Assembly: GCA_035236585.1 (NCBI GenBank)
Contig: CP141139.1
Coordinates: forward strand, 41,487,217-41,551,216
Direction of reading: 5' to 3'
Length of the DNA: 64,000 bases
Source of the DNA: Warburgia ugandensis
Taxonomy: Eukaryota > Streptophyta > Magnoliopsida > Canellales > Canellaceae
The notes under the pieces were generated by a model that worked only from the letters and a program-made list of their open reading frames with translations, searched no databases and had not been told where the DNA came from. The translations under genes were made by a program, and so were the position numbers. Every line of letters begins with the position of its first letter. Position 1 is the first letter of the stretch. Shown piece by piece: positions 1-10,769 of the stretch.

Positions 1-1040
1 TGAGAGGAGATTACACAGTTTGAACTCACATTACTTAGATAGCAAAGGAAAAGAAAAGATACTGTTGGGCGTTTTAACTAGATGGGATAAGTTAGAAAAT
101 AAATTGGAAATAAACAAATTCCTCAAAGGGATTTTTTCTAAAAGGTCCTTATTTAGGACTCTATTTCCTAATCAATCCTTACTTATCTTCATGGCATACT
201 AGGACCGGTTTTTATAATATAATTACCAAAAGGTCCCCAAGATTAATATATGTAGCTGTAGTGTGTGAGGAATGATAAATCCAAGGGAGATCTTGTACTT
301 TTCTAGGCGAATGACGCTAGAAGGCATCCACGATTATTAAACGATAACCGGAAGCATACATTTTCATGGTTACACTTTCATTTCCTTTAACAACAACCTA
401 AAAGGTAGAGATAATATCCAAGATATGCCCCATTTTTTAGGACTTCCTTTTGGGTAGCTTAGAAGAAAATGAAAGTCTAGACTTTCAACGCAAACCATTA
501 AGAAGAAGAAGGGAAAAAACAAAAAGCATGATCTATGAGTTTCAATCTTATATGCTGGACCAATCCAACAAGGAAAAGAAGAAGCATATACTGTTTTGAT
601 ATTGGCAATCCCAGCCTACTCATAAGAGATGATATAAGCACTAGTTATTTTCATATTGGGGACGCTATCTAGCCAGATTTTTTATCACATTTAAGCCATA
701 TTAGTAGCAAACATTCTCTTATTGTGATATTGGTAGCCTCTATTTTAAGATTGGTGTTCCATGAAAGATGGTAGCAGCAGTCTTTTATTTTTATATAGAC
801 AGCCGCGTTTACTTAAGATTGGTGTTACATCAACATTGGACAGAAGCACCTTGGCTATCGATGATAACTAAAGCATTTCCATGTTTGGTATTGGGGGCTT
901 CCATGTTAGAACGTCTTTAATATTTCATACAAGCTTGTTGCGATACTCGAGGGCTAAGGAATTCAGTAATGGTTGTTGTTTTCTAATATTAATTTGACTT
1001 TTAAATGAATATGAATTTCTTACGATCACAGTGATTACGC

Positions 1041-1541
1041 ATTCTAGCAGATCAATCAACCAAAATCCGTCTCTTTTGATGACAATAAGGATAAAATCGC
1101 ATCTCTTGAATCCACTAATATAGGAGGCGTAGACAGTTGCATGGGTCAAAATATTTTACACTTGTTCTTTTGGATTGGTCTAGTACAGGATCGAAACTCG
1201 TAGAGCACGTCCTTTTTTTCCTAGATGAATGAGTCGAAATTATAAACTTTCTTATTTTTCTAAGCTACCCAAGACAAGTCTTAAAAATATTCTAGCAGAT
1301 GAATCAATCAACATCCTTCCCTTTTCATGGCAATAAGGTTAGAGTCGTATCTCTTGAATCCACTAATATAGAAAGGGTAGCCCATTGCATGGGTCAAAAT
1401 ATTTTAGACCTTCTTTTGGATTGGTTTAGTACAGGATCGAAACTCGTAGAGCACTCCTTTTTTTTTCTTCTTCCCAGATGAATGAGTCGAAAGTATAAAC
1501 TTTCTTATTTTTCTAAGCTACCCAAGGGAAGTCTTAAAAAT
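1041..1541. repeat. Tandem duplication, two units of about 250 bp
   Basis: Unit 1 (1041-1288) and unit 2 (1289-1541) both open with ATTCTAGCAG and both close with GTCTTAAAAAT. They stay alignable along their whole length with scattered substitutions and a longer T/C run in the second unit. The divergence suggests an old local duplication. Confidence 0.85.
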
Positions 1542-2218
1542 CAGGCATACAGTTCGTTGTTAAAGGAAATAAATATGCCAAAAGTGTAATTGGGCAAGTG
1601 GGTATTTTCAGTTCTCATAAATGCAGCAGCTGCCTTGTGGTCCTAGAGAAGTATAAGAGCTCCCTAGGATTATATATATTTCTTGAAATCTCAAATTTAA
1701 TGTAACTAAAATGACAATCGTAACCTAACCATTTTTTAACTAATCCCTACTAAAGCCTTTCCTCTTCAAATTCTCTCTCCTAAACATTTTTCATTCTCAT
1801 CAGTTTGTTCATTCTTGGCTATTTCTTTTAAAAGCTTTTCAATGCATTTCATTTCAAGTATTTTTCATGAATTTCTTTTCAAGACCTTTTCTATGCATTG
1901 CTTTACAATGTTTTTCGATGTATTGCTTTTCATGGCATGGAAGCTTTCTAATAACATAACCACAATTACTATAAAAGCATAGTGGCAAGGAGTTCTCAAA
2001 TTATTGATCTACCAATCATTAGCTAATATTGTAGGTGTTCATGAACATGTTTGCATGCGAGTTCAAGATCAAGTAAGATGATGATTGTCCAATTTGCCAT
2101 GATAACTTTAATTCAACATCTATAATCATTTGTCATAATGGTTCACATTAAGTTCAATGGTTACTAATTCATATTATAAGTATTATCATAACTTTTTGTA
2201 TGGCTTTGTCATATTTTT

Positions 2219-2530
2219 TTCTGTTGCTTATACAGCATTTCCATAGTCATTACATGTCATTTTTCATGGCATATTCATAACATTAGCATATGATTTATAA
2301 TAGATTTTTCATAGCACATATATGTCATTCTCTATGAAATTTCATAGCATTCCCACATCATTCATATAGCATTTTGTTGTTCATATAGCATTTCTATGTC
2401 ATTCATACATCAATTCAATTAACATTCCCATGTCATATACATGTTATCCTCTATGGTATTCCATAGCATTCACATGTCATTCATGTAACATTACCTTGTC
2501 ATTCATATATCATTTCATGCATTAGTCATT
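2219..2530. repeat. Degenerate short-unit repeat (CATTCATATAGCATTTC-like words)
   Basis: Words such as CATAGCATT, ATGTCATTCATA and CATTCCCATGTCAT recur many times at irregular spacing. It looks like a decayed minisatellite. No exact period could be set by eye. Confidence 0.6.
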
Positions 2531-5045
2531 CCTTACTATCAAGTGTTCTAACATGACTAGTCCTTAGACTATTAGTTGTCACTTAATGAAGATGGCTTAC
2601 TTTCTTCAGGGCCTTAGCCATAGTCATGTTTTCATCATTTTAACCTTAGCATAGTCCTAAGGTCTCATTTGAAAGGTCTTACTTTGGGTGAAAGATCTTG
2701 GGTCAAAGAGTCACTTAGTCAATTAAGTGACTAGGCTCAAATCTTATCCTAAAATGGGCCTAAGGTGCTAAGTCCAAGTACACTCAATTTGAGTTAGTGG
2801 ATTACAAGTTTTGCGGGCATATCCTAGCCACCATGCTATTGATATCTTAATAACTACTACAAGTGCATGGCTCTATTGGAGGATAGAATCAGCAGACATG
2901 GGTCAAACCCATGAGGACTATATGATAAACAAGAGTTAACTAAAACTAAGTTGCTTTGCTCTAGCTTAGCCAAGAAGGAAAGAAAGGAAGAACTTTAAAC
3001 TAAATAACTAATATAAGAAAACTATATGCAAGCAAGGAAATAAACTAATGTAAGGAAACTATCTAAGGAATTAAAGCAAGTAAATAAGTAATGAACTATC
3101 TTAATAAAGGAAAAGAAAAGAATATTTTTATTAGTGGAGCTTTTGATTATGATGGAAAGTAAAGACATAAATAAATGAAAACAAAACAAATAAAGAGACT
3201 TTCTTGAAGTGGCTGGGACTTCTTTGTTATGTCACTTAACACGGCTCTTTATATGTCCTCTTCTTCTTCTCCTAGGCCTAAACTCCACTTTATGATCTGC
3301 TTATTGTGTCAATCAATAAACACCTATACACTTGCATTCAACCTAAAATACACTAATCTACCATCAAGCTTTTCTCATCTCTTTAACCCAGCATGCCACA
3401 AACCTGATTTATTTCTCAACCATACTTTAGGAATTAGAAGAGTCCATGATTACCATTGGAAGGTGTTTTTCCATTTTTCTTTATTCTCAAATTCCAAAGA
3501 AAGATAAAAAGATGAAAGTTGGAAGACTAAAATGAGGAGGAGAGCATTAGGCATGGAAGAAAAAGGTGAGAGGAGTGTGTGCATGTTGTGCAAGGAAGGT
3601 GTTGTGGAGTGATTGAGATGGTAGTATGATGGATGCATGGAAGAATGGGATGGGAAATGTAAAAGAAGGAGATGAAAGAATGCAAAGAGAAGAAGATGGG
3701 AGAAGAAAAGAAAGGAGATAATTGGGAATGGAAGAGCTTCCTTACCTCTTCTCCAATGGATGAACTTTGATCTTGTGGGAACATTGGTAAAGGTGACCAT
3801 TCTACCTCTATTTTTCCTCGATTTAGCTTTCTAGTACATGGGAAAGGTAAGAGATAAAAAGTTTTTCTTGATGTTCACATCTTATTTATAGAGTTTGAGA
3901 AAAGGAAGCCTATGGGATGGATGGTTAAGATACAAGCCACTTAATTAGAGTTGAATGAAGGGCTAGATGAATGGGGCATGTTTTTCATATGTGACTATGG
4001 GAGGGGAGGATGGAAAGAAATAAGCTAGGAAAAGAAAGAGCAAAGGCTAAGTGAGGAAAGAAAAGAAATAGAAAGAACAAATTAAGAAGTAGTTTAGGAT
4101 GGAAGGAAGGGAGGTTGAGTGGAATTTATTAGTGCATCCAAAGGGGTAGGGAGGCATCTTTTTCAATTTAGGAAAGTGGGATAAATTTGGGCTGAATTGG
4201 ATAGGAAAGTGGTAAGGTGGTTAGGAAGGTAGTTTTGAATGGTTAGGAAAGAAGTTTGCTTGATAGGGAAGGACGGTGGGCTGACTTTGGTCAAATTTAG
4301 AAAGTGGTAGGTCAAGGAAAAAATGTCTTTTTCAAGTGGGAGTTTGGGTGAAAAATAAAAAGTGACGAGATGAAAAAGGAAACAAATAACTTTATGGAAG
4401 GATGAGGAATAAGTGGCGTATGGAAAGTACATGGAGAAAATCTAAGTGGTCCCAAAATTAGAAAGTCAAAAAGGAAGGTGGTGATTTCCTAATTGGGAGT
4501 GTGCATTTTTAGAAACCTTAAAGTGAAGGTGGACCATAGGTCATGATCTTCCTTTCCTAAGGATTTTGAGTTCAATATTGAACATGAGAAAGGTGGCTAG
4601 GGTTTTTATCTCTTCAATGTTTCATTCCTATCCTTAGATCATGCTTACCTTTTCTTGAATGGATGAGATCCCTTTATGACATGTAAATCTTTCTTTAAGT
4701 TTCATTTTCTCTTCTCTATTAGATTGGATTGAATGACCTTGATTCATGTAGATCTTCATATGCACATGTGGACCAATTGTGCTTCAGTATATTATATGGA
4801 TAAGACATCCAATCATTGGTTGATCTTCTCTCTTTGGCATGTAGGAGAGAAAATAAGTAAAAAGTCTTTATGTGGGCCGATCTTCTTTTTTCTGAGAAGC
4901 ATACATTGTATATGAATTAAAACTCTCTCATAAGCTTCTTAACGTGGTGAAAAATATGTAGGTATGCATGAATTGGGAATTTGTTGTCATTTCATCTTCA
5001 TTTGAGTAAGAGTTGTGCGGGGGGTTTATTATCGCTCTAACTTTG

Positions 5046-5226
5046 TATAACAGCCCGAGGGCCCACACCCTGCAACGATATTGTCCATGCCGGAGTGCCC
5101 ATACACCCCGCACTATTTTGTTCTTCCCCAGTTGCCCAGGTAAAAGGCCTCGTTGTAAGGGAAGTCCTCATCACTCTTATCAAGAGCCCAGTAACTTTCC
5201 CCCTAGCGATGTGGGACTAACTCTCA
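5046..5226 (-). repeat. TRIM-like LTR module L1 (minus)
   Basis: Read on the minus strand it starts TGAGAGTTAGTCCCACATCG and ends GGGCTGTTATA, 181 bp. The TAGTCCCACATCG word is frequent in plant TRIM-like LTRs. Together with L2 it bounds an internal segment of about 200 bp that carries a primer site. Confidence 0.65.
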
Positions 5227-5412
5227 ATCCCTTACCTTGCCTAGAAGCCTGCCACCCTAGAAGCTAGCCAGCCCTCTTGGCCCGCCCTCATCAACCCACC
5301 CTCATCGGCCAAGGCTTCAGAACCTCTCCCCCTTAGGGGACATGCGTACCTACTTGTCTTACCACATGCGAGTGCCCATGTGCGGCTAGCCACCCACACC
5401 GGGTCGGGGTCT

Positions 5413-5425
5413 GGCTCTGATACCA
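5413..5425 (-). other. Primer-binding site, initiator Met-tRNA type (minus)
   Basis: The plus strand reads GGCTCTGATACCA, so the minus strand reads TGGTATCAGAGCC. This is a perfect match to the usual plant Met-tRNA primer site. It lies two bases inside LTR module L2. Confidence 0.8.
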
Positions 5426-5427
5426 CT

Positions 5428-5608
5428 TATAACAGCCCCAGGGCCCACACCTTGCAACGATATTGTCCGTGCCGGAGTGCCCATACACCCCGCACGGTTT
5501 TGTTCTTCCCCAGTTGCCCATGGAAAAGGCCTCATTGCAAGGAAAGTCCTCATCACTCTTATCAAGAGCCCAGTAACTTTCCCCCTAGGGATGTGGGACT
5601 AACTCTTA
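5428..5608 (-). repeat. TRIM-like LTR module L2 (minus)
   Basis: This is a 181-bp module nearly identical in layout to L1. On the minus strand it is followed by the primer site and preceded (5609-5690) by internal-type sequence again, so the order is internal-LTR-internal-LTR. That is a tandem TRIM arrangement rather than one simple element. Confidence 0.65.
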
Positions 5609-5700
5609 GTCCCTTACCTTGCCTAGAAGCTTGCCAGCCCTCTTGGCCCGCCCTCATCAGCCCACCCTCATCTACCAAGGCTTCACAACACTTGACCTAA

Positions 5701-5896
5701 GGGAACAAAACCTTGAGGGTGAAGCCTGGAGTGGTGAGGGACCCAAAGAGGACAATATCATATCTGCTGTGCACTCTGATACACAGATTGAGCCCTTTTC
5801 CCTGGGCAACTGGGGAAGAACAAAAGCCATGCAGGGTGTATGGGCACTTTGGCATAGACAATATCATTGCAGGGTGTGGGCCCTCGGGCTGTTACA
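5701..5896 (+). repeat. TRIM-like LTR module L3 (plus, variant 5' part)
   Basis: The 3' half matches L1/L2 in opposite orientation and ends CTCGGGCTGTTACA before a primer site. The 5' half (5701-5790) is a different segment shared with L6 and L7. It holds the 22-bp word at 5734-5755 that also occurs in the B-family LTRs. Confidence 0.6.
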
Positions 5897-5898
5897 AG

Positions 5899-5910
5899 TG
5901 GTATCAGAGC
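5899..5910 (+). other. Primer-binding site, initiator Met-tRNA type (plus)
   Basis: TGGTATCAGAGC lies two bases after the end of LTR module L3 (GTTACA). It is a perfect match to the plant Met-tRNA primer site. Confidence 0.8.
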
Positions 5911-6063
5911 CAGACCCCAACCCCGAGGGTGGATGGCTAACCGCACGCGGGCGCTCGGCGTGTGACATACGGGGACGTGTGTCCCCTAAGGGAGAGAGGG
6001 CTAGCCTTAGCTGATGAGGGCGGGCCTGGAGGGTTGGTAGGCTTCCAGGCAAGGTGAGGCTTA

Positions 6064-6235
6064 AGAGTTAGTCCCACATCGGCTAAGGGGGGTGATGGGC
6101 CTGAGTTATAAGGGGGAAGGCCTCCCTTCACAGCAATGACTGGTTTTCCCCTGAACGTGTGAGAAGAGCAAAACTCGTGGCACGTGAGTGCGCACGGGGC
6201 AATATCATTGCTGTGGGCCCAACGGGGTTGTGACA
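6064..6235 (+). repeat. TRIM-like LTR module L4 (plus, divergent)
   Basis: It starts near TTAAGAGTTAGTCCCACATCGG, has a TATA-like GAGTTATAAGGG at about 6102, and ends GGGTTGTGACA before a primer site. The 3' half differs from L1-L3 more than those differ from each other. Confidence 0.6.
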
Positions 6236-6237
6236 AG

Positions 6238-6249
6238 TGGTATCAGAGC
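6238..6249 (+). other. Primer-binding site, initiator Met-tRNA type (plus)
   Basis: TGGTATCAGAGC follows module L4 after two bases. The internal segment behind it (6250-6400) aligns with that behind L3 and, inverted, with 5240-5412. Confidence 0.8.
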
Positions 6250-6402
6250 CAGACCCCAACCTGGTGTGGGTGGCTAGCCACACGTGGGTGCTCGCGTGTG
6301 GTAAGACATGCAAGGACGCGTGTCCCCTAAGGGGGAGAGGTTGTGAAGCCTTGGCCGATGAGGACGGGCCTAGAGGGCTGGCAGGCTTCTAGGAAGGTAA
6401 GG

Positions 6403-6487
6403 GACTGAGAGTTAGTCCCACATCACTAAGGGAAAAGTTACTGGGCTCTTGATAAGAGTGATGAGGACTTCCCTTGCAATGAGGCCC
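6403..6487 (+). repeat. TRIM-like LTR module L5 (plus, truncated)
   Basis: It starts TGAGAGTTAGTCCCACATC and stops abruptly at about 6487, where an inverted module (L6) begins. The junction GAGGCCCGGACGGCCC is a head-to-tail break point inside the composite. Confidence 0.55.
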
Positions 6488-6490
6488 GGA

Positions 6491-6812
6491 CGGCCCACAC
6501 CCTGCAACGATATTGTCTATGCTGAAGTGGCCATACACCCCGCATAGTTTTTTTTCTTCCCCAGTTGCCCAGGGAAAAGGCCTTGATTCGTGTATCAGAG
6601 TGCACAACGGATATGATATTGTCCTCTTTGGGTTCCTCACACTCTAGGCTTCACCCCTCAAGGTTTTGTTCCCTTAGGTCCCTCACCCCTCTTGGGCTTC
6701 ACCCATCGAGAGGACTCGTTTTGTGTATCAGAGTGCACAGCAGACACGATATTGTCCCCTTTGCATATCTGTCCCCATAGGCAACGATAGCGGCTCAGGG
6801 TTTTGTTCCCTC
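6491..6812 (-). repeat. TRIM-like LTR module L6 (minus), left arm around captured pol
   Basis: It is the inverted counterpart of L7: 6720-6812 is the reverse complement of about 8156-8250 with few changes. It is longer than L7 because a segment with GTGTATCAGAGTGCAC occurs twice (6591 and 6722). Confidence 0.6.
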
Positions 6813-6830
6813 CGTCGGGAGGCCTCGTAC

Positions 6831-8152
6831 CAGGTGGTGGAAGGTACTTTCTTAGTAGCTGATAGACATGCTAGAGTTCTTTTCGAGTTAGGGTCTACAC
6901 ATTCCTTTTTCATATGCGTTTGAATCATGTCTTGATTTATGCACACACGAATTAGCATTTGGGTTAGATGTATTGATGCCGATAGGGGAGGCAGTAGAGG
7001 CTACGAAGTACAATGAGAGGGTACTAGTGGAGATATCAGGCATTAAGATGGATGCTAACCTTATCCTTTTAGATATGGTGGATTATGATATCATCTTGGG
7101 GATGGATTGGTTAGCTACATTTTGGGTTACGATAGACTGCCGTAAGAAGCAAATCAGATGTTGTGTACCAGTTCGACCAGTGGTTGTAGTCCAGGGAAAG
7201 AGGAGTGTTAGTGGCCCTTGTGTTATCTCAGCTATGAGAGCAGCTCGATGTTACGCTCAAGGTTGTTGAGTGTTTTTGGCCTGCGTCATGACGACTGACA
7301 GTGAGCAGCCACGGATTGAGGAGATTGATGTGGTGCGAGATTTCGCCGATGTGTTTCCAGATGAGCTACCAGGATTACCCCCACATAGGGAGATTGATTT
7401 CATTGTAGATTTAGTGCCGGGCACAACACCTATGTCTAAGGCGCCCTACAGAATGGCCCCTGCAGAGTTGAGAGAGCTCCAGGTACAGTTGCAGGAGCTT
7501 TTGGATAAGGATTTTATTAGACCGAGTGGGTCTCCTTGGGGAGCACCAGTCCTCTTCGTTAAGAAGAAGGATGGATCTTTGAGGTTGTGCATCGACTACC
7601 GGTTGCTGAACAACGTTACTATAAAGAATAAGTACCCCTTGCCTCGTATTGACCACTTATTTGATCAGTTGATGTTGGCAAAGATATTCTCAAAAATTGA
7701 CCTGAGATCAGGCTACCACCAATTGAGGATCAGAGAAGAGGATATTCCTAAGACTGCTTTTAGAAGTCGATGTGGCCATTATGAATTTGTGGTGATGCCC
7801 TTTGGTTTAACGAATGCACCTGCAGTGTTCATGGACTTGATGAACAAAGTATTTCGAGCTTATTTAGATCGGTTCATAATTGTCTTCATGGATGATATCT
7901 TGATCTACTCTCCTAGTCATGAGGCCCATTGGGAACATCTTCACACTGTGCTGGACGTGCTTCGCCATCATCGCTTGTACAAGAAGCTCAGTAGTGTGAT
8001 TTTTTATTAGAACAGGTGCAGTTTTTGGGACACGTGATATCTAAGGATGGTGTGGTTGTGGACCCAGCCAAGGTGGACGCAGTTTTACATTGGGAGAGGC
8101 CTACGACCGTGATAGAGATTCATAGTTTTCTCGGTTTGGCTGGTTATTATCT
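6831..8152 (+). pseudogene. Captured chromovirus pol fragment: aspartic protease to reverse transcriptase
   Basis: This is a Ty3/gypsy Tekay/Del-like segment that runs from the retropepsin start to the end of the RT connection. Seen: the protease region with the catalytic triplet changed (6885-6887 codes Glu, giving ELGSTHSF), a frame break after about 6920, the GMDWLA segment (7099-7116), an in-frame stop at 7267-7269, then a long open RT frame (7270-8007). That frame has [16 protein letters not shown], the first catalytic Asp (7699-7701), [15 protein letters not shown] and FMDD (Asp pair at 7891-7896). A frame break near 8005 precedes [10 protein letters not shown], and the match ends at LGLAGYY. 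No gag, RNase H, integrase or own LTR is present. It sits between inverted modules L6 and L7, so it is carried inside composite F. The RT frame is the best preserved part, but the whole is not functional. Confidence 0.85.
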
Positions 8153-8155
8153 ACA

Positions 8156-8355
8156 GAGGGAACAAAACCCTGAGCTGCTATCGTTGCCTGCGGGGACAGA
8201 TATGCAAAGGGGACAATATCGTGTCCGCTGTGCACTTTGATACACGGAACAAGACCTTTTCCCTGGGCAACTGGGAAGAACAAAACCGTGCAGGGTGTAT
8301 GGGCACTCCGGCACGGACAATATCGTTGCAGGGTGTGGGCCCTCGGGCTATTACA
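8156..8355 (+). repeat. TRIM-like LTR module L7 (plus), right end of composite F
   Basis: The module begins GAGGGAACAAAACCCTGAGC, the mirror of the sequence before 6812. It ends GGGCTATTACA directly before the CTTTG duplication. No primer site follows, so this U5-type end is the outer border of F. Confidence 0.7.
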
Positions 8356-8593
8356 CTTTGATAGTGACACCCAATAATTATTCTGAACCTCTAGAACTTT
8401 ATTTCAGCATGTATGGGTCTACCATGTACCTCAGAATTTGAAATTGCTAATTCATGAGTAAAATGGGTAATTTTGTACATTTTTTCATTTGTTCCTTGGG
8501 CCTACAGAATAGTAGAATTAATCCTAGTTAATGATAATTAAGTGATTTTTAAGGTTAAAATTTTAAAAAATAGACATACATACGTAATATTTC

Positions 8594-8614
8594 TATATAT
8601 ATATATATATATAT
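8594..8614. repeat. (TA)n microsatellite in E left LTR
   Basis: This is a run of about ten TA units just inside the outer end of the LTR. The matching position in the right LTR (about 16999-17050) is a longer TA/GTAT tract. Confidence 0.85.
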
Positions 8615-8616
8615 CA

Positions 8617-10769
8617 AATACCAACATATTGAGATTTTGTTAGTCGTTGAGCAAAACTACTAGAAAAAAAAATAGAAATATGAAAAAACAAATCTTAACC
8701 ACTTTTGCAAGTGTTGTTGCCTGCATTTAGCTTATGCATAAAGCCTTTAAACCCCTAGGTTACCCTAGTGGAAAAATTGTAGCCTTGTAAGGTTTTCCAA
8801 AATTGCCACCCAAATACATTTTCAAAGACCTTGTGATGGTCCTTCATGTATCTCGGAGAATGTTCTTGTATTCCCCTTATTAAACTCCCAAATTTAGCAT
8901 GCTAATATAAACATTAGTTTAGAATGTGACTGTGTGAATATTGCTCACATATATGCAATTATAGGCCTTCAAGGAAATTATAACAAAAATTATCATCTAA
9001 ATGTATGCTTTGACTTCAAATCTCACAAGATGTAATTGAGCTCAGAAAGTTATAAATCTCTTATGAATATGAGAGTAGAATAACGTTCATCAAGTCCAAA
9101 TTACATATTCTCATATAAAAGAACGATAACTTAAGAAAGAATGATAATGGTCTCATGAATGGATACAAACTATTAAGAATGTTATACTCTACCAAATTCC
9201 CTAGTCATTCATAACCATATCCACATCATAATTCTCTTAAGATCTAGTTAGGGCTTTTATTAGGATGAAACATAGGCTTAGGATAAGACTATTAAAAGAG
9301 TGGTATAAGGGAACACAAAAGTTATTTGGAGGATATGTCAGGGTCTTCTACTAGTGTATTTACAACTTTTCATTTGTACCCATAAGAATGAACATTTTCT
9401 TTTCATTTGCTATCTTTTTTCTTGATTTTTATCATTTTTTTCACTTTTTCTTTTGACTTCTGGTATAGCCTTTCATAGAAAATTTTCTCTTTTAGCTCTT
9501 TTGTCTATATTCATCTCTTGACATGTATTGCTCATACATTTTTCAAGATAATTCTTCAACCATAACTACATATTTACAAAATAACTATGTAAGGGATACA
9601 TTAAAAGGCCTAATAAGGGTACTAATTAATTGGTTCACATAGAAAAAAGCTTATGTTAAAGGCTTAAAGGGTATACTAGTGGAAATTAACTTAGAGAAAG
9701 CTAAAAGCTCTAGGTTAATTGAGGATGGCCTCCATCATTTTCTAGGATTTATATGACTTAAACATAGCCATAAATTCATGAGATAATTGGTATACTCTAT
9801 TAGATGTTTTCCTAATAGTTTATCAAGATAAAGCATAATGAGACCAACTAAGAATTTATGTATAATCCTCTCAAAGAAAGATTGGCTTGAAAACTCACAT
9901 GGGTTAATAGTCTCCACGTATCTTATTCAAGATCTCTAAGTTATATTTTCTCTTCAACTTAAAACTATATATGTGTGGCTATTTTGGGCAATAATTATTT
10001 CAAGTTTTACTTTTCATGGAATACTTTAGAAAAAATAAAAAGATAAATTAATTGTGTACAAATTAATAAGATAAAGCTCAAAAAATAGCTTGAATGGTCA
10101 GAAAATTAAATTCTCATCCTTGTAAAGGATCTTATCATAAGTTTTTATCAAAAAAATTTCAATTGTTTGCAAAAGAAAAGGCTCAAAATTAACTAAGAAA
10201 AATGTTGGACATATAAAATTTGAATGACCCTACCCCCAAACTGAATTTAAAGATTACCCTTAATGTCATCAAGCACAAACAAATGAACAACTAAGTAAAA
10301 AAAAAAAAAAGAGAAGGGTTAGAAGGATACTACATGCACTTCAATGATGGTGTAGTGATCTATTGATGTGGACAAAGATGAAAAGTATATAGTGATGATG
10401 CAAATGCAACTCTATGATACCTAACCTAAACTATCTAATATATTTCTAAACCACAAACCTAACTAACTATGAAGGAGTTTCTAGAAAACTCACTCCACTT
10501 AAGGATTTTGTAGTAGTCTATGTGCATTCTCCACCAAAAAATGTATGGTGGTCGAAACAACATAGCATGTTTAACCACTGTAAACCAATATTCTTTGTAC
10601 CAACTTGAGGTGGAGTGGATGGCACCATCAAATAGCTGAAATTTTTTCCATTTATTTGACATCTTCCTAAATGCTAAGGCTAAGCTTAATATGCATCTCT
10701 CTAAAAACGTTCTTTAGTTTTATCTTAAGGTAGAGGAATAGTGGGGCTTACAAACTCATTAGTATGTTT
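8617..10769. other. E internal region without recognisable coding
   Basis: AT-rich sequence between the left LTR and the protease remnant. In an intact Athila/Tat element RT, RNase H and integrase would lie on the minus strand here. I see none of their motifs in any frame. The short minus frames at 9735-9917 and 10459-10662 match nothing I know. No clear polypurine tract adjoins the LTR. Confidence 0.6.

Larger units (their letters stand above)
1..2834. other. AT-rich sequence with no recognisable gene
   Basis: No reading frame here resembles a known protein; the open frames are short (74 codons or fewer) and have no start context or motif. The stretch holds a tandem duplication (1041-1541) and a degenerate short-word repeat (2219-2530). 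A TATA-like run (about 1670-1680) is followed by pyrimidine-rich sequence, but no gene follows it. It ends at the GCTAT duplication that bounds element E. It could be older decayed transposon sequence or unique intergenic DNA. Confidence 0.6.
5046..8355. mobile_element. Composite F: TRIM-like LTR modules in both orientations enclosing a chromovirus pol fragment
   Basis: The whole block is flanked by CTTTG at 5041-5045 and 8356-8360. The other LTR of E carries the uninterrupted site (about 16774-16778), so this is one insertion. The left end (TATAACAGCCCGAGGG) and the right end (CCCTCGGGCTATTACA) are inverted copies of about 105 bp. Both correspond to the 3' (U5) end of the LTR modules, which elsewhere in F is followed by the Met-tRNA primer site. 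Inside are at least seven LTR modules, three primer-binding sites, and a captured protease-RT segment between inverted modules. It may come from aberrant reverse transcription or from stacked insertions and rearrangement. Confidence 0.7.
2840..8616 (-). repeat. E left LTR (3' LTR of the minus-strand element), split by composite F
   Basis: The LTR sequence runs 2840-5045 and resumes at 8356-8616; without the insertion and its CTTTG duplication it is about 2.46 kb. It aligns with 14092-17054 along its length, including the GA-rich tract (about 3500-4450 against 14750-16150) and the (TA)n tract close to the outer end. The purine-rich stretch gives open frames on the minus strand (for example 3450-3800), but these are low-complexity and not genes. 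Confidence 0.8.

Noticed and set aside
3450..3800. Long minus-strand open frame (116 codons)
   Set aside because: It lies in a purine-rich LTR stretch and its peptide is low-complexity Ser/His/Phe/Leu. The frame is not kept in the other LTR.
5046..6490. Cassandra-type TRIM (LTR with 5S rRNA sequence)
   Set aside because: No 5S rRNA-like segment was found in any module. Only the general TRIM features and the Met-tRNA primer site are present.
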